Shown: positions 16,818 to 24,606 of the stretch, piece by piece | How positions within the stretch are numbered: position 1 is the stretch's first letter | Layout of the letters: the number at the start of each line of letters is the position of its first letter | DNA from: CAMLIZ01 sp966212505 | Lineage (GTDB): Bacteria > Pseudomonadota > Gammaproteobacteria > Burkholderiales > Burkholderiaceae_C | Assembly: GCA_966212505.1 (NCBI GenBank) | Contig: CBIHRS010000006.1 | Location: 62,001-126,000, forward strand | Direction: 5' to 3' | Length of the DNA stretch: 64,000 bases | Notes under the pieces: generated by a model | Told to the model about the DNA's origin: nothing | What the model saw: only the letters and a program-made list of their open reading frames with translations | Databases searched by the model: none | Made by a program: the position numbers and the translations under genes

Positions 16818-16903
16818 GGCTCAGCCGGCGCCGAGCCGTCTCAAGCCGGCTGAGCACCCCCACGGGGGGCAGGAGCGAAGCGACGTGGGGGCCGACATGT
16901 CAG
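16818..16903. repeat. Dispersed GC-rich palindromic repeat, copy A
   Basis: 86 bases about 92 percent identical by eye to the element at 35791-35875. It contains overlapping inverted repeats (GCTCAGCCG...CGGCTGAGC and CCCCC...GGGGG) and the segment AGGAGCGAAGCGACGTGGGG. Its right end contains the TCA that is the stop codon, on the minus strand, of the cupin gene. In this copy the left flank extends to a perfect 10-bp stem (GAGACGGCTC/GAGCCGTCTC). It lies between convergent genes and may also help end transcription. Confidence 0.85.
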
Positions 16904-17253
16904 CGCTCGACGACGACGAAGTGCTTGCGGACGCGTTCGACGACCTCGAACGCGCCCTCGAATCCGCCGGGGATCACCGCGCCTTCGCCGGCACGCACTT
17001 CGACGCATCCGCCCTGCAGGTCATGCAGCCGGACCACGCCTTCCAGCACGAAGAAATACTCGTGCTTGGCCGGCGGAAACACGATGCGCCACCGCCCGAC
17101 CTCGCAGGCCCAGATGCCGGCGCTCAGGCCTTCGGGCCCGGACTCGTACAGCGTCCAGGTGCGCCGTTCGGGGTCGCCCACCTCGCGCCGGTCGGCGCGA
17201 GGATGGTCGATCACCGGTTCGAAGGCCGGCGTGTCGAATCGGACGATGGGCAT
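16900..17253 (-). CDS. Small cupin-domain protein
   Basis: 117 residues forming a single cupin beta-barrel. The two cupin motifs are degenerate but visible around FPPAKHEYFFVLEGVVRL and GEGAVIPGGFEGAFEV. It resembles the EutQ/DUF861 cupin group, which are small proteins often of unknown ligand. It starts ten bases upstream of nothing obvious and is 10 bases past the start of the neighbouring lipoprotein operon, in the same direction. The stop codon lies inside dispersed repeat A. Confidence 0.82.
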   Translation of the reverse strand: MPIVRFDTPAFEPVIDHPRADRREVGDPERRTWTLYESGPEGLSAGIWACEVGRWRIVFPPAKHEYFFVLEGVVRLHDLQGGCVEVRAGEGAVIPGGFEGAFEVVERVRKHFVVVER

Positions 17254-17262
17254 CTGTAAGAC

Positions 17263-17706
17263 TCAGCGCTTCAGCGGCTGGCCGATGTAGCTGCTGTCTT
17301 CCAGCTCCTTCTGGCCCACCGCGTTGTCGACCAGTTCCGGATACACGCGGCCGACCATCAGGCCGAAGCCGATCGAGGTCTTCACGTAGCGGGTTTCACC
17401 GGCGCCCAACGTGAAGGTGAGCTTCTTCTCGACTTCGGTCGAGGTGGTCACTTCCTGCGGGCCAGGCGCGGCATCGACGAAGAAGAAGCCGCCCGGCTTG
17501 GAATTGCCGACCGCCTTGCCGTTGAGCTTGATCTCGGGCTGGAGCGCCGCACCCATCATGCTGTTGGAGCGATAGAAGTAGATGCGGCCTTCGCTGGGCT
17601 TCAGCGCGGGGATGCTGGACTTCACTTCGGCCATCTTGGGGCCGGAGGCGCAGGCGGCCAGCAGGGCAGCGGTGGAGGCGATGGTGGCGAGACGGAGCAG
17701 TTTCAC
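17263..17706 (-). CDS. DUF2846-domain lipoprotein
   Basis: 147 residues. A lipoprotein signal ends in LLAAC (Cys19). The mature part has the DUF2846 pattern GRIYFYRSNSMMGAALQPEI followed by LNGKAVGNSKPGGFFFVD and a late GETRYVKT. Function of the family is unknown; it is a small beta-rich envelope domain. The GTG start overlaps the TGA of the upstream lipoprotein gene (GTGA), and GAAAGGAAAA in that gene's end serves as ribosome-binding site. The two lipoproteins are therefore coupled. Confidence 0.88.
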   Translation of the reverse strand: MKLLRLATIASTAALLAACASGPKMAEVKSSIPALKPSEGRIYFYRSNSMMGAALQPEIKLNGKAVGNSKPGGFFFVDAAPGPQEVTTSTEVEKKLTFTLGAGETRYVKTSIGFGLMVGRVYPELVDNAVGQKELEDSSYIGQPLKR

Positions 17707-18089
17707 TGCGTTTTCCTTTCTTCGAGTGTCAGCGACACGGGTTGGGACAGGGGAGAGAAGCTGCGCTCCACCGGCAGGTAGAAGCCGACGAGGCGGCCAT
17801 CCTTCACGACCGCATAGGCCTCGTGCATGTGCTTGCCTTCGACGGTCATCACCGCATTGGTGGCCCGTAGCACACGGCCCTGCGCGATGCTGCCGACCTC
17901 GACGAACTCGGTGTAGCCGCGCAGCACCCGCTCGTAGCGCGAATCGAGCACGTACTTGACCGACTCGCGCAGCACGAAGCCGCGCGGAGAGGCCGTGGGC
18001 TTGAGCTCGCTCGGCTCACGCACCACTTCTGCAGCACAGGCGGCCAGCGCGACACACACGCCGGCCAGGGCGATCTTGAGACTCTGCAT
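17703..18089 (-). CDS. Hypothetical lipoprotein coupled to the DUF2846 gene
   Basis: 128 residues from the ATG giving MQSLKIALAG. The signal ends ALAAC, a lipobox with Cys18. The mature part has no domain I recognise; it contains VLDSRYERVLRGYTEFVEVG, KHMHEAYAVVKDGRLVGFYLPVE and no further cysteine. It overlaps the next gene by GTGA, so the two lipoproteins are probably made together. It is the first gene of this short operon. The region upstream (18090-18201) shows only the aceB terminator. Confidence 0.7.
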   Translation of the reverse strand: MQSLKIALAGVCVALAACAAEVVREPSELKPTASPRGFVLRESVKYVLDSRYERVLRGYTEFVEVGSIAQGRVLRATNAVMTVEGKHMHEAYAVVKDGRLVGFYLPVERSFSPLSQPVSLTLEERKTQ

Positions 18090-18201
18090 GGGGAACCCTC
18101 GGGAGCGGCCGATGCAGCGAAGCGCCGGCCTTGGTTTGTTATCGGCGGCGATTCTAGGCAGCACGCGGCCCGCGCACGAACGTAGAAACCGCACATCCCC
18201 C

Positions 18202-18229
18202 AAAGAAAAACGGCGCCCGCAGGCGCCGT
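18202..18229 (-). terminator. Rho-independent terminator of aceB
   Basis: Eight-base-pair perfect stem ACGGCGCC / GGCGCCGT with a four-base loop. Read on the minus strand it is followed by TTTTTCTTT, 23 bases after the aceB stop codon. Confidence 0.9.
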
Positions 18230-18252
18230 CATCGAAGGGCTGGATGGCCCGA

Positions 18253-19833
18253 TCAGATTTCCTCGTACAGCGGCAGCGTCAGGAACTCGGCGAACTGCTC
18301 CTGCGTGCTCATCTGCTCGAAGATCTGCGCCGCGCGGTCGAAGTGGCCGGTGGCGCCGGTGCCCTTGACCTTGGCCAGCTCCTCGGGGATCAGCGCCTTC
18401 ACGAGATCCGCGGTGACCTTGCGGCCGTCTTCCAGCACGCCCTTCGGGCTGCGGATCCACTGCCACACCTGCGAGCGGCTGATCTCGGCGGTGGCGGCGT
18501 CTTCCATCAGGTTGTGGATCGGCACGCAGCCGTTGCCGGCCAGCCAGGCGCCCAGGTAGTGGATGCCGACGTTGATGTTCATGCGCAGGCCGGCCTCGGT
18601 GATCGGCTGCTCGGGCTGGAAGTTCAGCAGGTCTTCGCCCTTCACCTGCACGTCGTCACGCTGCTTGTCGAACTGGTTGGGCCGGTCGCCCAGCACCGCG
18701 AGGAATTCCTTCATCGCCGGCTCCACCAGGCCTGGGTGCGCGACCCAGCCACCGTCGTAGCCGTCGGTCGCATCGCGCTTCTTGTCGTTGATGATGCCCT
18801 GCATCGCGATCGCGTTCTTCTCGGGGTCGTTCTTGATCGGGATCAGCGCGCTCATGCCGCCGATCGCCGGCGCGCCGCGCTTGTGGCAGGTCTTCAGCAG
18901 CAGCAGCGCATACGAGCGCATGAAGGGCACGGTCATCGTGATCTTGGCGCGGTCGGCCAGGCAGAAGTTCTTGTCGACCTTGAACTTCTTGATGCAGCTG
19001 AAGATGTAGTCCCAGCGGCCGGCATTGAGGCCCGCGCTGTGCTCGCGCAGCTCATAAAGGATCTCGTCCATCTCGAACGCGGCGAGGATGGTCTCGATCA
19101 GCACCGTGGCCTTGATCGTGCCCTGCGGCAGGCCGAGCTCCTGCTGCGCCAGCACGAAGATGTCGTTCCACAGCCGCGCCTCCAGATGGCTCTCCATCTT
19201 GGGCAGGTAGAAGAACGGGCCGGCGCCGCGGGCGATCTGCTCCTTGGCGTTGTGGAAGAAGAACAGGCCGAAGTCGAAGATGCCGCCGCTGATGCGCTGG
19301 CCGTCGACCAGCACGTGCTTTTCATCCAGGTGCCAGCCGCGCGGGCGCACCTGCAGCGTGGCGATCTTGTCGTTGAGCTGGTAGGTCTTGCCGTTCTGCT
19401 CCAGGCGCAGCGTGCGGCGGATCGCCTGGCTCAGGTTGATCTGGCCCTGGATCTGGTTGGACCACGAGGGCGCGTTGCTGTCCTCGAAGTCGGTCATGTA
19501 GCTGTCGGCGCCCGAGTTGAAGGCGTTGATGACCATCTTGGCTTCGACCGGGCCGGTGATCTCGACGCGGCGGCACTGCAGCGCCTTGGGGATGGGCGCC
19601 ACCTTCCAGTCGCCGTTGCGGATGTGCGCCGTCTCGGGCAGGAAGTCGGGACGCTCGCCGGCATCGAGCCGCTTGGTGCGCTCGACGCGCGCGGCGAGCA
19701 GGGCCTGGCGGCGCAGCTCGAAGGTGCGGTGCAGCTTGGCGACGAAGGCCAGTGCCTCGGGTGTCAGCACGGTCTCGAAGCCCGGCAGGATCGGGGCGTT
19801 GATCTGCATGCCGGCGGGCAGTGGAAGGCTCAT
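18253..19833 (-). CDS. aceB: Malate synthase A
   Basis: 526 residues, the normal length of malate synthase A (E. coli about 530). It condenses glyoxylate and acetyl-CoA to malate in the glyoxylate shunt. Conserved segments include DFEDSNAPSWSNQIQGQINL, QVRPRGWHLDEKH with the catalytic arginine, FFYLPKMESHLEARLWND, and WVAHPGLVEPAMKEF. AGGAGA lies seven bases before the ATG. No isocitrate lyase gene is in the window. It is 22 bases downstream of a haloacid dehalogenase-like gene, so the two share a transcript. Confidence 0.97.
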   Translation of the reverse strand: MSLPLPAGMQINAPILPGFETVLTPEALAFVAKLHRTFELRRQALLAARVERTKRLDAGERPDFLPETAHIRNGDWKVAPIPKALQCRRVEITGPVEAKMVINAFNSGADSYMTDFEDSNAPSWSNQIQGQINLSQAIRRTLRLEQNGKTYQLNDKIATLQVRPRGWHLDEKHVLVDGQRISGGIFDFGLFFFHNAKEQIARGAGPFFYLPKMESHLEARLWNDIFVLAQQELGLPQGTIKATVLIETILAAFEMDEILYELREHSAGLNAGRWDYIFSCIKKFKVDKNFCLADRAKITMTVPFMRSYALLLLKTCHKRGAPAIGGMSALIPIKNDPEKNAIAMQGIINDKKRDATDGYDGGWVAHPGLVEPAMKEFLAVLGDRPNQFDKQRDDVQVKGEDLLNFQPEQPITEAGLRMNINVGIHYLGAWLAGNGCVPIHNLMEDAATAEISRSQVWQWIRSPKGVLEDGRKVTADLVKALIPEELAKVKGTGATGHFDRAAQIFEQMSTQEQFAEFLTLPLYEEI

Positions 19834-19855
19834 CGTGGTTCTCCTCAGGGACTGA

Positions 19856-20539
19856 TCAGGATGGAAAGAAGTCGAGCACGTCGCGCAGCGAGCGGCCGAT
19901 GCGCGTGGGTTCGGTGTCCAGCGCCTCCAGCGGCGCGCCGCTGCGGTTGACCCACAGCGTCGTGAAGCCGTACCAGGTGGCGCCGATGGCGTCCCAGCCG
20001 TTGCTGGAGACGAACAGGATCTGTTTCGGCGGCAGGTTCAGTGCCTGCGGCCCGAGCGCATAGGCGGCGGGATCGGTCTTGTAGCGCCGCACCGGATGCA
20101 CGCTCAGCACCGGGTCGATCAGGTCGGCGAAGCCAGCGCTCTTCAAGCCCACGGCGAGCATCTCGGGATCGCCGTTGCTCAGGATGCCGGTGCGCACGCC
20201 GCGTTCGCGCAAGCGCTGAAGCACCTCGCGGTTCTCGGGGAAGGCGCTCAGGTGGCGGTACTGGTTCATCAGCCGCTCCTCGGCCTCGGCGGTGAGCTCG
20301 AGGCCCAGGCTGCGGGCCGACCAGCGCAGCCCGGCCCGCGTGAGATCCCAGAACGGCGTGTAGCGGCCGCTCATCGTCAGCAGCCGGGTGTACTCGATCT
20401 GCTTGTCGCGCCACAACCTGGCCAGCGCTTCGCCCTGGCGAGGAAACAGCTGCTCGGCCAGCAGCCCGACGCTGTAGACGTCGAACAGGGTGCCGTAGGC
20501 ATCGAACAGCACGGCGTGGACAGGGGGAAGGGCGGCCAT
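19856..20539 (-). CDS. Haloacid dehalogenase, type II
   Basis: 227 residues. Motif I is LFDAYGTLFD with nucleophile Asp13; later motifs are LSNGDPEML, the lysine in RRYKTDPAAYAL, and VSSNGWDAIGATWYG. These fit L-2-haloacid dehalogenases rather than phosphatases: DAYGTL and SSNxWD are characteristic. Such enzymes hydrolyse 2-halo acids to hydroxy acids (chloroacetate to glycolate). The gene lies 22 bases upstream of malate synthase in the same direction. A longer frame is open upstream; the ATG giving MAALPPVHAV fits the family. Confidence 0.88.
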   Translation of the reverse strand: MAALPPVHAVLFDAYGTLFDVYSVGLLAEQLFPRQGEALARLWRDKQIEYTRLLTMSGRYTPFWDLTRAGLRWSARSLGLELTAEAEERLMNQYRHLSAFPENREVLQRLRERGVRTGILSNGDPEMLAVGLKSAGFADLIDPVLSVHPVRRYKTDPAAYALGPQALNLPPKQILFVSSNGWDAIGATWYGFTTLWVNRSGAPLEALDTEPTRIGRSLRDVLDFFPS

Positions 20540-20578
20540 CGTGGGCGCACTGTATTCCGAACTTCCAAATACATTGAG

Positions 20579-20593
20579 ATCGCCGAATGCGAT
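20579..20593. promoter_or_regulatory. Candidate LysR-type binding site (T-N11-A dyad)
   Basis: ATCGC-CGAAT-GCGAT is a perfect dyad, and its inner 13 bases fit the T-N11-A LysR box. It lies between the haloacid dehalogenase gene and the divergent LysR gene, in the AT-richer part of the gap, 40 bases from the former start and 66 from the latter. Confidence 0.5.
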
Positions 20594-20659
20594 TGATCTT
20601 TGCAAATTAGTGATGGAATTCAAGCCGAACGGCCGTCTCGGGGTCTATATTCAGCCGCC

Positions 20660-21577
20660 ATGGACCGGTTGAAGCAGATCGAATCCTTCGTCGCCGTCGC
20701 CACCAAGGGCAGCCTCACCGCCTCGGCCCAGGCCGAGGGCGTCGCGCCCGCCGTGATCGGCCGGCGCATCGATGCGCTGGAGGCGCGGCTGGGCGTCAAG
20801 CTGCTGGTGCGCACCACGCGGCGCATCACCCTCACCCATGAGGGCGCTGCCTTCCTCGAGGACTGCCAGCGCCTGCTGACCGACCTGGCCAATGCCGAGG
20901 CCAGCGTCACCGCCGGCGGCGTCAAGGCCAGCGGCTCGCTGCGCATCACCGCGCCGGCCGGCTTCGGGCGCCGGCACGTGGCGCCGCTGGTGCCGGGCTT
21001 CATCGCGCAGCATCCCGACGTGCACCTGTCGCTCAACCTGAGCGACCGGGTGGTCGACATCGTCAACGAAGGCTTCGACTGCGCGGTGCGGGTGGGCGAC
21101 CTCGTCGACTCCAGCCTGATCAGCGTGCGGCTGGCCGACAACCGGCGCCTGTGCGTGGCCGCACCGGCCTACCTGCAGCGCGCCGGCACGCCGCAGCATC
21201 CGTCGGAGCTCGCGAAGCACGAATGCCTGATGCTGAGCTCCGACGCCAGCCAGACGCGCGGCTGGGCCTTCACGGTCGATGGCGAGGTGATCCACCTGCG
21301 CCCCAGCGGCCGGGTCGACTGCAGCGACGGCCAGGTGCTGCACGACTGGTGCGTGGCCGGCCTGGGCCTGGCGTGGCGCAGCACCTGGGAGGTGGAGCAG
21401 GAGGTGGCCGAGGGCCGGCTGGTCAGCGTGCTCGACGACTTCGCCGCGCCGCCCAACGGCATCTATGCGGTGTTTCCGCATGCCAAGCACCTGCCGCTGC
21501 GCGTGCGGCTGTGGATCGACTACCTGAAGCACACCTACGGCGACGTAGGCTACTGGCAGAATCGTCCGCCATGCTGA
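20660..21577 (+). CDS. LysR-family transcriptional regulator
   Basis: 305 residues. The winged helix occupies 1-60 (KGSLTASAQAEGVAPAVIGRRIDALEARLG) and is followed by a LysR substrate-binding domain. It is divergent from the haloacid dehalogenase-aceB operon, which it may regulate, and its end overlaps the DUF2214 gene by seven bases, so it is also in a transcript with that gene. A TATATT sequence at 20646-20651 lies just before the ATG, hinting at a very short leader. Confidence 0.9.
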   Translation: MDRLKQIESFVAVATKGSLTASAQAEGVAPAVIGRRIDALEARLGVKLLVRTTRRITLTHEGAAFLEDCQRLLTDLANAEASVTAGGVKASGSLRITAPAGFGRRHVAPLVPGFIAQHPDVHLSLNLSDRVVDIVNEGFDCAVRVGDLVDSSLISVRLADNRRLCVAAPAYLQRAGTPQHPSELAKHECLMLSSDASQTRGWAFTVDGEVIHLRPSGRVDCSDGQVLHDWCVAGLGLAWRSTWEVEQEVAEGRLVSVLDDFAAPPNGIYAVFPHAKHLPLRVRLWIDYLKHTYGDVGYWQNRPPC

Positions 21578-22026
21578 CCGAAGCCCTGCTCGCTTATCTG
21601 CACATTTCGGCCATCCTCGCGGTGGTGGTGTTCCTGACCAGCGAGGCGGCGCTGTGCCGCGTCGAGTGGATGAACGCCGCGGTCGTGCGGCGGCTGGCCC
21701 GGGTCGACTTCCTCTACATGCTGGCAGCCATGGCGCTGCTGGCCACCGGCATCGCCCGCACGGTGTGGGGCATCAAGGGCACCGGCTGGTACTGGCACCA
21801 GCCGCTGCTGCACCTGAAGCTCACGCTGTTCGTCGTGATCGGCCTGATGTCGATCAAGCCGACGATCATGTTCATCCGCTGGCGCAAGCGGCTGGAGGCC
21901 GACGGCAGCCTGCCGCCCGAGGCCGACATCCGGCAGGCGCGGCGCTGGGTCATGATCGAGGCGCACCTGCTGGTGCTCATCCCCCTGGCTGCAACCCTGC
22001 TGGCGCGCGGCGTCGGCACCCGATGA
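21571..22026 (+). CDS. DUF2214 membrane protein
   Basis: 151 residues with four predicted membrane helices (about 8-27, 45-65, 84-102 and 130-147). It has the family segments FLTSEAALCR, GTGWYWHQPLLHLKL and SIKPTIMFIRWRK. DUF2214 has no known function. It overlaps the end of the LysR gene by seven bases and is followed 11 bases later by a DUF3617 gene; the three genes appear co-transcribed. The start is the first ATG of the frame with membrane character. Confidence 0.88.
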   Translation: MLTEALLAYLHISAILAVVVFLTSEAALCRVEWMNAAVVRRLARVDFLYMLAAMALLATGIARTVWGIKGTGWYWHQPLLHLKLTLFVVIGLMSIKPTIMFIRWRKRLEADGSLPPEADIRQARRWVMIEAHLLVLIPLAATLLARGVGTR

Positions 22027-22037
22027 GGAGACCCGGC

Positions 22038-22595
22038 ATGAAGACCCATCCGCTGATCGCCGTCGCCTGCCTGCTCGCACTCGCTGCCAGCGCCCAGGCC
22101 CAGCAGCACCTCGTCAAGCGCAAGCCCGGCCTGTGGGAGGTGCAGAACACCACCAAGAGCCCCGACATGCCGAAGATGCCCGACATGAACGAGGCCATGG
22201 GCAAGATGTCGCCCGAGCAGCGGGCCATGGTCGAGCAGATGATGAAGGACCGAGGCGTCGGCATCGGCGCCAAGCCCAACAGCTTCCGCTACTGCCTGAC
22301 CAAGCAGCAGGCCGAAGGCGACGTGATGCCGCCGGCCGACCCCGAGACCCAGTGCACCCACAAGATCAGCGAGACCTCGGCCACCTCGGCCAAGTTCAGC
22401 TTCAGCTGCAAGCGCAAGGACGGCTCCAGCGTCGAAGGCGAGGGCCGCGCCTTCGACCTCACGCCCGAGAGCTACGCCACCACGATGAACATGCGCATGC
22501 AGCACGAAGGCCGCCAGATGCAGATGCAGTCGGAGCAGAAGGGCAAGTGGCTGGGCGCCGACTGCAAGGGGCTCAAGCCGCTCGGCACGCAGTAG
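22038..22595 (+). CDS. DUF3617 periplasmic protein
   Basis: 185 residues. The signal peptide is about 1-22 (ending ASAQA), then the family hallmark KPGLWEVQNTT. A methionine-rich stretch (MPKMPDMNEAMGKMSPEQRAM) and two later cysteine pairs that may form disulphides are also present. Function of DUF3617 is unknown. The ATG at 22038 has AGGAG eight bases upstream; an in-frame ATG at 22023 is less likely. It ends in a strong terminator facing the convergent PsiF gene. Confidence 0.88.
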   Translation: MKTHPLIAVACLLALAASAQAQQHLVKRKPGLWEVQNTTKSPDMPKMPDMNEAMGKMSPEQRAMVEQMMKDRGVGIGAKPNSFRYCLTKQQAEGDVMPPADPETQCTHKISETSATSAKFSFSCKRKDGSSVEGEGRAFDLTPESYATTMNMRMQHEGRQMQMQSEQKGKWLGADCKGLKPLGTQ

Positions 22596-22617
22596 CGCGG
22601 AGCCCGCCCATGAAAAT

Positions 22618-22640
22618 AGCCCGGCAGTGCCGGGCTTTTT
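22618..22640 (+). terminator. Rho-independent terminator after the DUF3617 gene
   Basis: Seven-base-pair stem AGCCCGG / CCGGGCT with a five-base loop, followed by TTTT. It lies 22 bases past the stop codon. Confidence 0.85.
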
Positions 22641-22658
22641 GCCGTGTGGCCGAAGCGC

Positions 22659-22991
22659 TTACTTCTTCAGGCATTCCTTCATGAAGGCCTTGCGCTCGGC
22701 ACCCTTCTTGTCGCCGGCTTCCTGGTTGCAGGTCTTCATCTTCGACTGCTGCGCGGTCTTGGCTTCCGGGGCCGAGGCGGCGGCATCGGCCTTCTTGGCC
22801 GACAGGCACTCCTTCATGAACGCCTTGCGCTCGTCGCCCTTCTTGTCGCCGGCGTCCTTGTTGCACATCTTCATCTTCGATTGCTGGGCCGTGGGCGCCT
22901 TGGCGGGCGCCGAGGCGGCGGCATCGGCGGCCTGGGCCGAAACGGCAAAGCCGGCCAGGGCCAGCGACAACACGGTGATCAGTTGCTTCAT
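22659..22991 (-). CDS. PsiF-repeat protein
   Basis: 110 residues. A signal peptide ends AVSAQA (about 1-21). The mature protein consists of two near-identical PsiF repeats, each with the pattern QQSKMKxCNxxAGDKKGxERKAFMKECL, separated by an Ala/Lys linker. PsiF in enteric bacteria is phosphate-starvation inducible, but its function is not established, and no Pho box was identified here. The conserved pair of cysteines in each repeat suggests disulphide bonds in the periplasm. The ATG is preceded by GGAGAGGAAG. Confidence 0.9.
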   Translation of the reverse strand: MKQLITVLSLALAGFAVSAQAADAAASAPAKAPTAQQSKMKMCNKDAGDKKGDERKAFMKECLSAKKADAAASAPEAKTAQQSKMKTCNQEAGDKKGAERKAFMKECLKK

Positions 22992-23122
22992 GTCTTCCTC
23001 TCCTTCCAGGTTGATGGCAGAAATGCCGGCGCCGATTGAAGCAGAGGCGTCGCGGCGGAGCAAGCGCTCAACGCAAGCCGCCGCGGCGCGGTGTACAGGC
23101 CCGCGCCCCCCAAGAAGTGGGA

Positions 23123-24502
23123 TTACAGGATCCGCCGCGGATGTGCCAGCGCCTCGTGCGCGGCATGCAGCCGCCGCACCAGCACGCGGATGAAGGCAGC
23201 GTCGAACAGGTGGCGCGTGTTGGGGCTCACCTGCGACAGGGTGTCGGGCGTGAACGAAATGGTGGTGCAGGGCAGCGCCACCAGCACGTCGGTGCTGTGC
23301 TTGCGCAGCTCCGGGCTGGGCGCCAGGTAGGCCATCTCGCCCACCGAGGTGCCGGCGCCGAGCTGGGCCACCTTGTTGCCGTCGCGGAAGACCTCGACCT
23401 CGCCCTGGGCAATGATGTGGAAGGTGTTGCCCTCCTGCCCCTTCTTGAAGAGGGCATGGCCAAACTTGAAGCGCTGCCACTTGGCGCGGTGCACCACCTC
23501 CCACAGCTCGACGTCGCCGAAGCCGGAGAAGAAATCGAGCGTGCGCAGCAGGTTGAAGCGCTCGGAATCGAGCACGCCCTGCAGCCGCCCGCGCGGCACC
23601 TCGCGGTTGGCCACCAGCGACGACAGGCCCTGCGCGAATTCGTCCCAGCCGCTCTGGCGCTGCGCCGGGTCCTTGGCCAGCGCCTTCTGGATCAGCTCGT
23701 CGAGTGCCGGCGGCACGCCTTCCCGCATGGTCTGCAGCGACGCCGGCGTGGCGGTGTAGATCTGGTTCATCAACGCCGTCTGCGAAGTAGCGTCGAACGG
23801 CGGCCGGCCCGCGACCAGGTGGTAGATCACCGCGGCCAGCGAGTAGATGTCGGCGCGGCAGTCGAGCGTGCTGCCGTCGAGCTGCTCAGGCGACATGTAG
23901 GCCAGCGAGCCGACGCGGAAGATCTGCGTGCGGTCGGACGTGAGGTTGAGCACGCTGCCGAAGTCGGTGACCTTGACGTCGATCACCTGCTCCTTGTCGA
24001 CCACGGCCAGGATGTTGGCCGGCTTCACGTCGCGGTGGATCAGGCCCTGGCGGTACACGTAGCCCAGCGCCATCGCGCACTTGAAGCCGATTTCGACGAT
24101 CTGCTCGAGCGACAGCAGCGCGTCGGCGCGGCAGAAGCGGCGCAGCGTGAGGCCGCGCACGTACTCCATCACCAGGTAGGGCGAGATCGGGTCGGCCACC
24201 GCGTCGTAGATCTGCACCACATTGGGGTGCTGCAGCCGTCCGACCAGCGCCGCCTCGGCGGCGAAGAAGCGCTCGTAGTAGTGGCCCTCGGGGCTGTCGG
24301 CGGTGTCGATCGCCATCGCGCGCACGCGCTTGATCGCCACCTCGCGGTCGTGGAAGGGATCGCGGGCGAGGTAGACCTCGCTGGTCGCGCCTTCGCCGAG
24401 CTTGCGCAGGACCTCGTACTTGCCGATCTGCGCCGGCAGGTGCGGGTCCAGGGGCATGGGCTGGGAAGCGGGAGGCGGAAAGGCGGACATGGATCGCGGC
24501 AT
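23123..24502 (-). CDS. Ser/Thr protein kinase fused to a cyclic-nucleotide-binding domain
   Basis: 459 residues. A eukaryotic-type kinase domain at about 28-300 has the glycine loop GEGATSEV, the invariant Lys58 (VAIKRV), the catalytic loop HRDVKPAN with Asp158, and DFG at 180. It looks active. The C-terminal 130 residues form a cNMP-binding barrel (LFKKGQEGNTFHIIAQGEVEV then GTSVGEMAYLAPS); the phosphate-binding cassette keeps GE but is not canonical after it. No membrane segment is seen. The start is uncertain: ATGs at 24502, 24490 and 24457 are all possible; I chose the one with GAGG upstream. It is divergent from argS. Confidence 0.88.
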   Translation of the reverse strand: MPRSMSAFPPPASQPMPLDPHLPAQIGKYEVLRKLGEGATSEVYLARDPFHDREVAIKRVRAMAIDTADSPEGHYYERFFAAEAALVGRLQHPNVVQIYDAVADPISPYLVMEYVRGLTLRRFCRADALLSLEQIVEIGFKCAMALGYVYRQGLIHRDVKPANILAVVDKEQVIDVKVTDFGSVLNLTSDRTQIFRVGSLAYMSPEQLDGSTLDCRADIYSLAAVIYHLVAGRPPFDATSQTALMNQIYTATPASLQTMREGVPPALDELIQKALAKDPAQRQSGWDEFAQGLSSLVANREVPRGRLQGVLDSERFNLLRTLDFFSGFGDVELWEVVHRAKWQRFKFGHALFKKGQEGNTFHIIAQGEVEVFRDGNKVAQLGAGTSVGEMAYLAPSPELRKHSTDVLVALPCTTISFTPDTLSQVSPNTRHLFDAAFIRVLVRRLHAAHEALAHPRRIL

Positions 24503-24594
24503 CTTGCCTCGGCACCGGGGCGCCCGGTGCGGCGAACAGCAGGCCAAACAGCGTGCATTACGTCGCAACCGGCGTGCCGGCGCAACCCCCACCC

Positions 24595-24600
24595 TAAAAT
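24595..24600 (+). promoter_or_regulatory. Candidate -10 element giving a leaderless argS mRNA
   Basis: TAAAAT, five of six matches to the sigma-70 -10 consensus, ends seven bases before the A of the argS start codon, which is where transcription would begin. There is no ribosome-binding site before the ATG. The same CCCTAAAAT context with identical spacing precedes mnmA. No convincing -35 hexamer is present. Confidence 0.45.
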
Positions 24601-24606
24601 CGGCCC

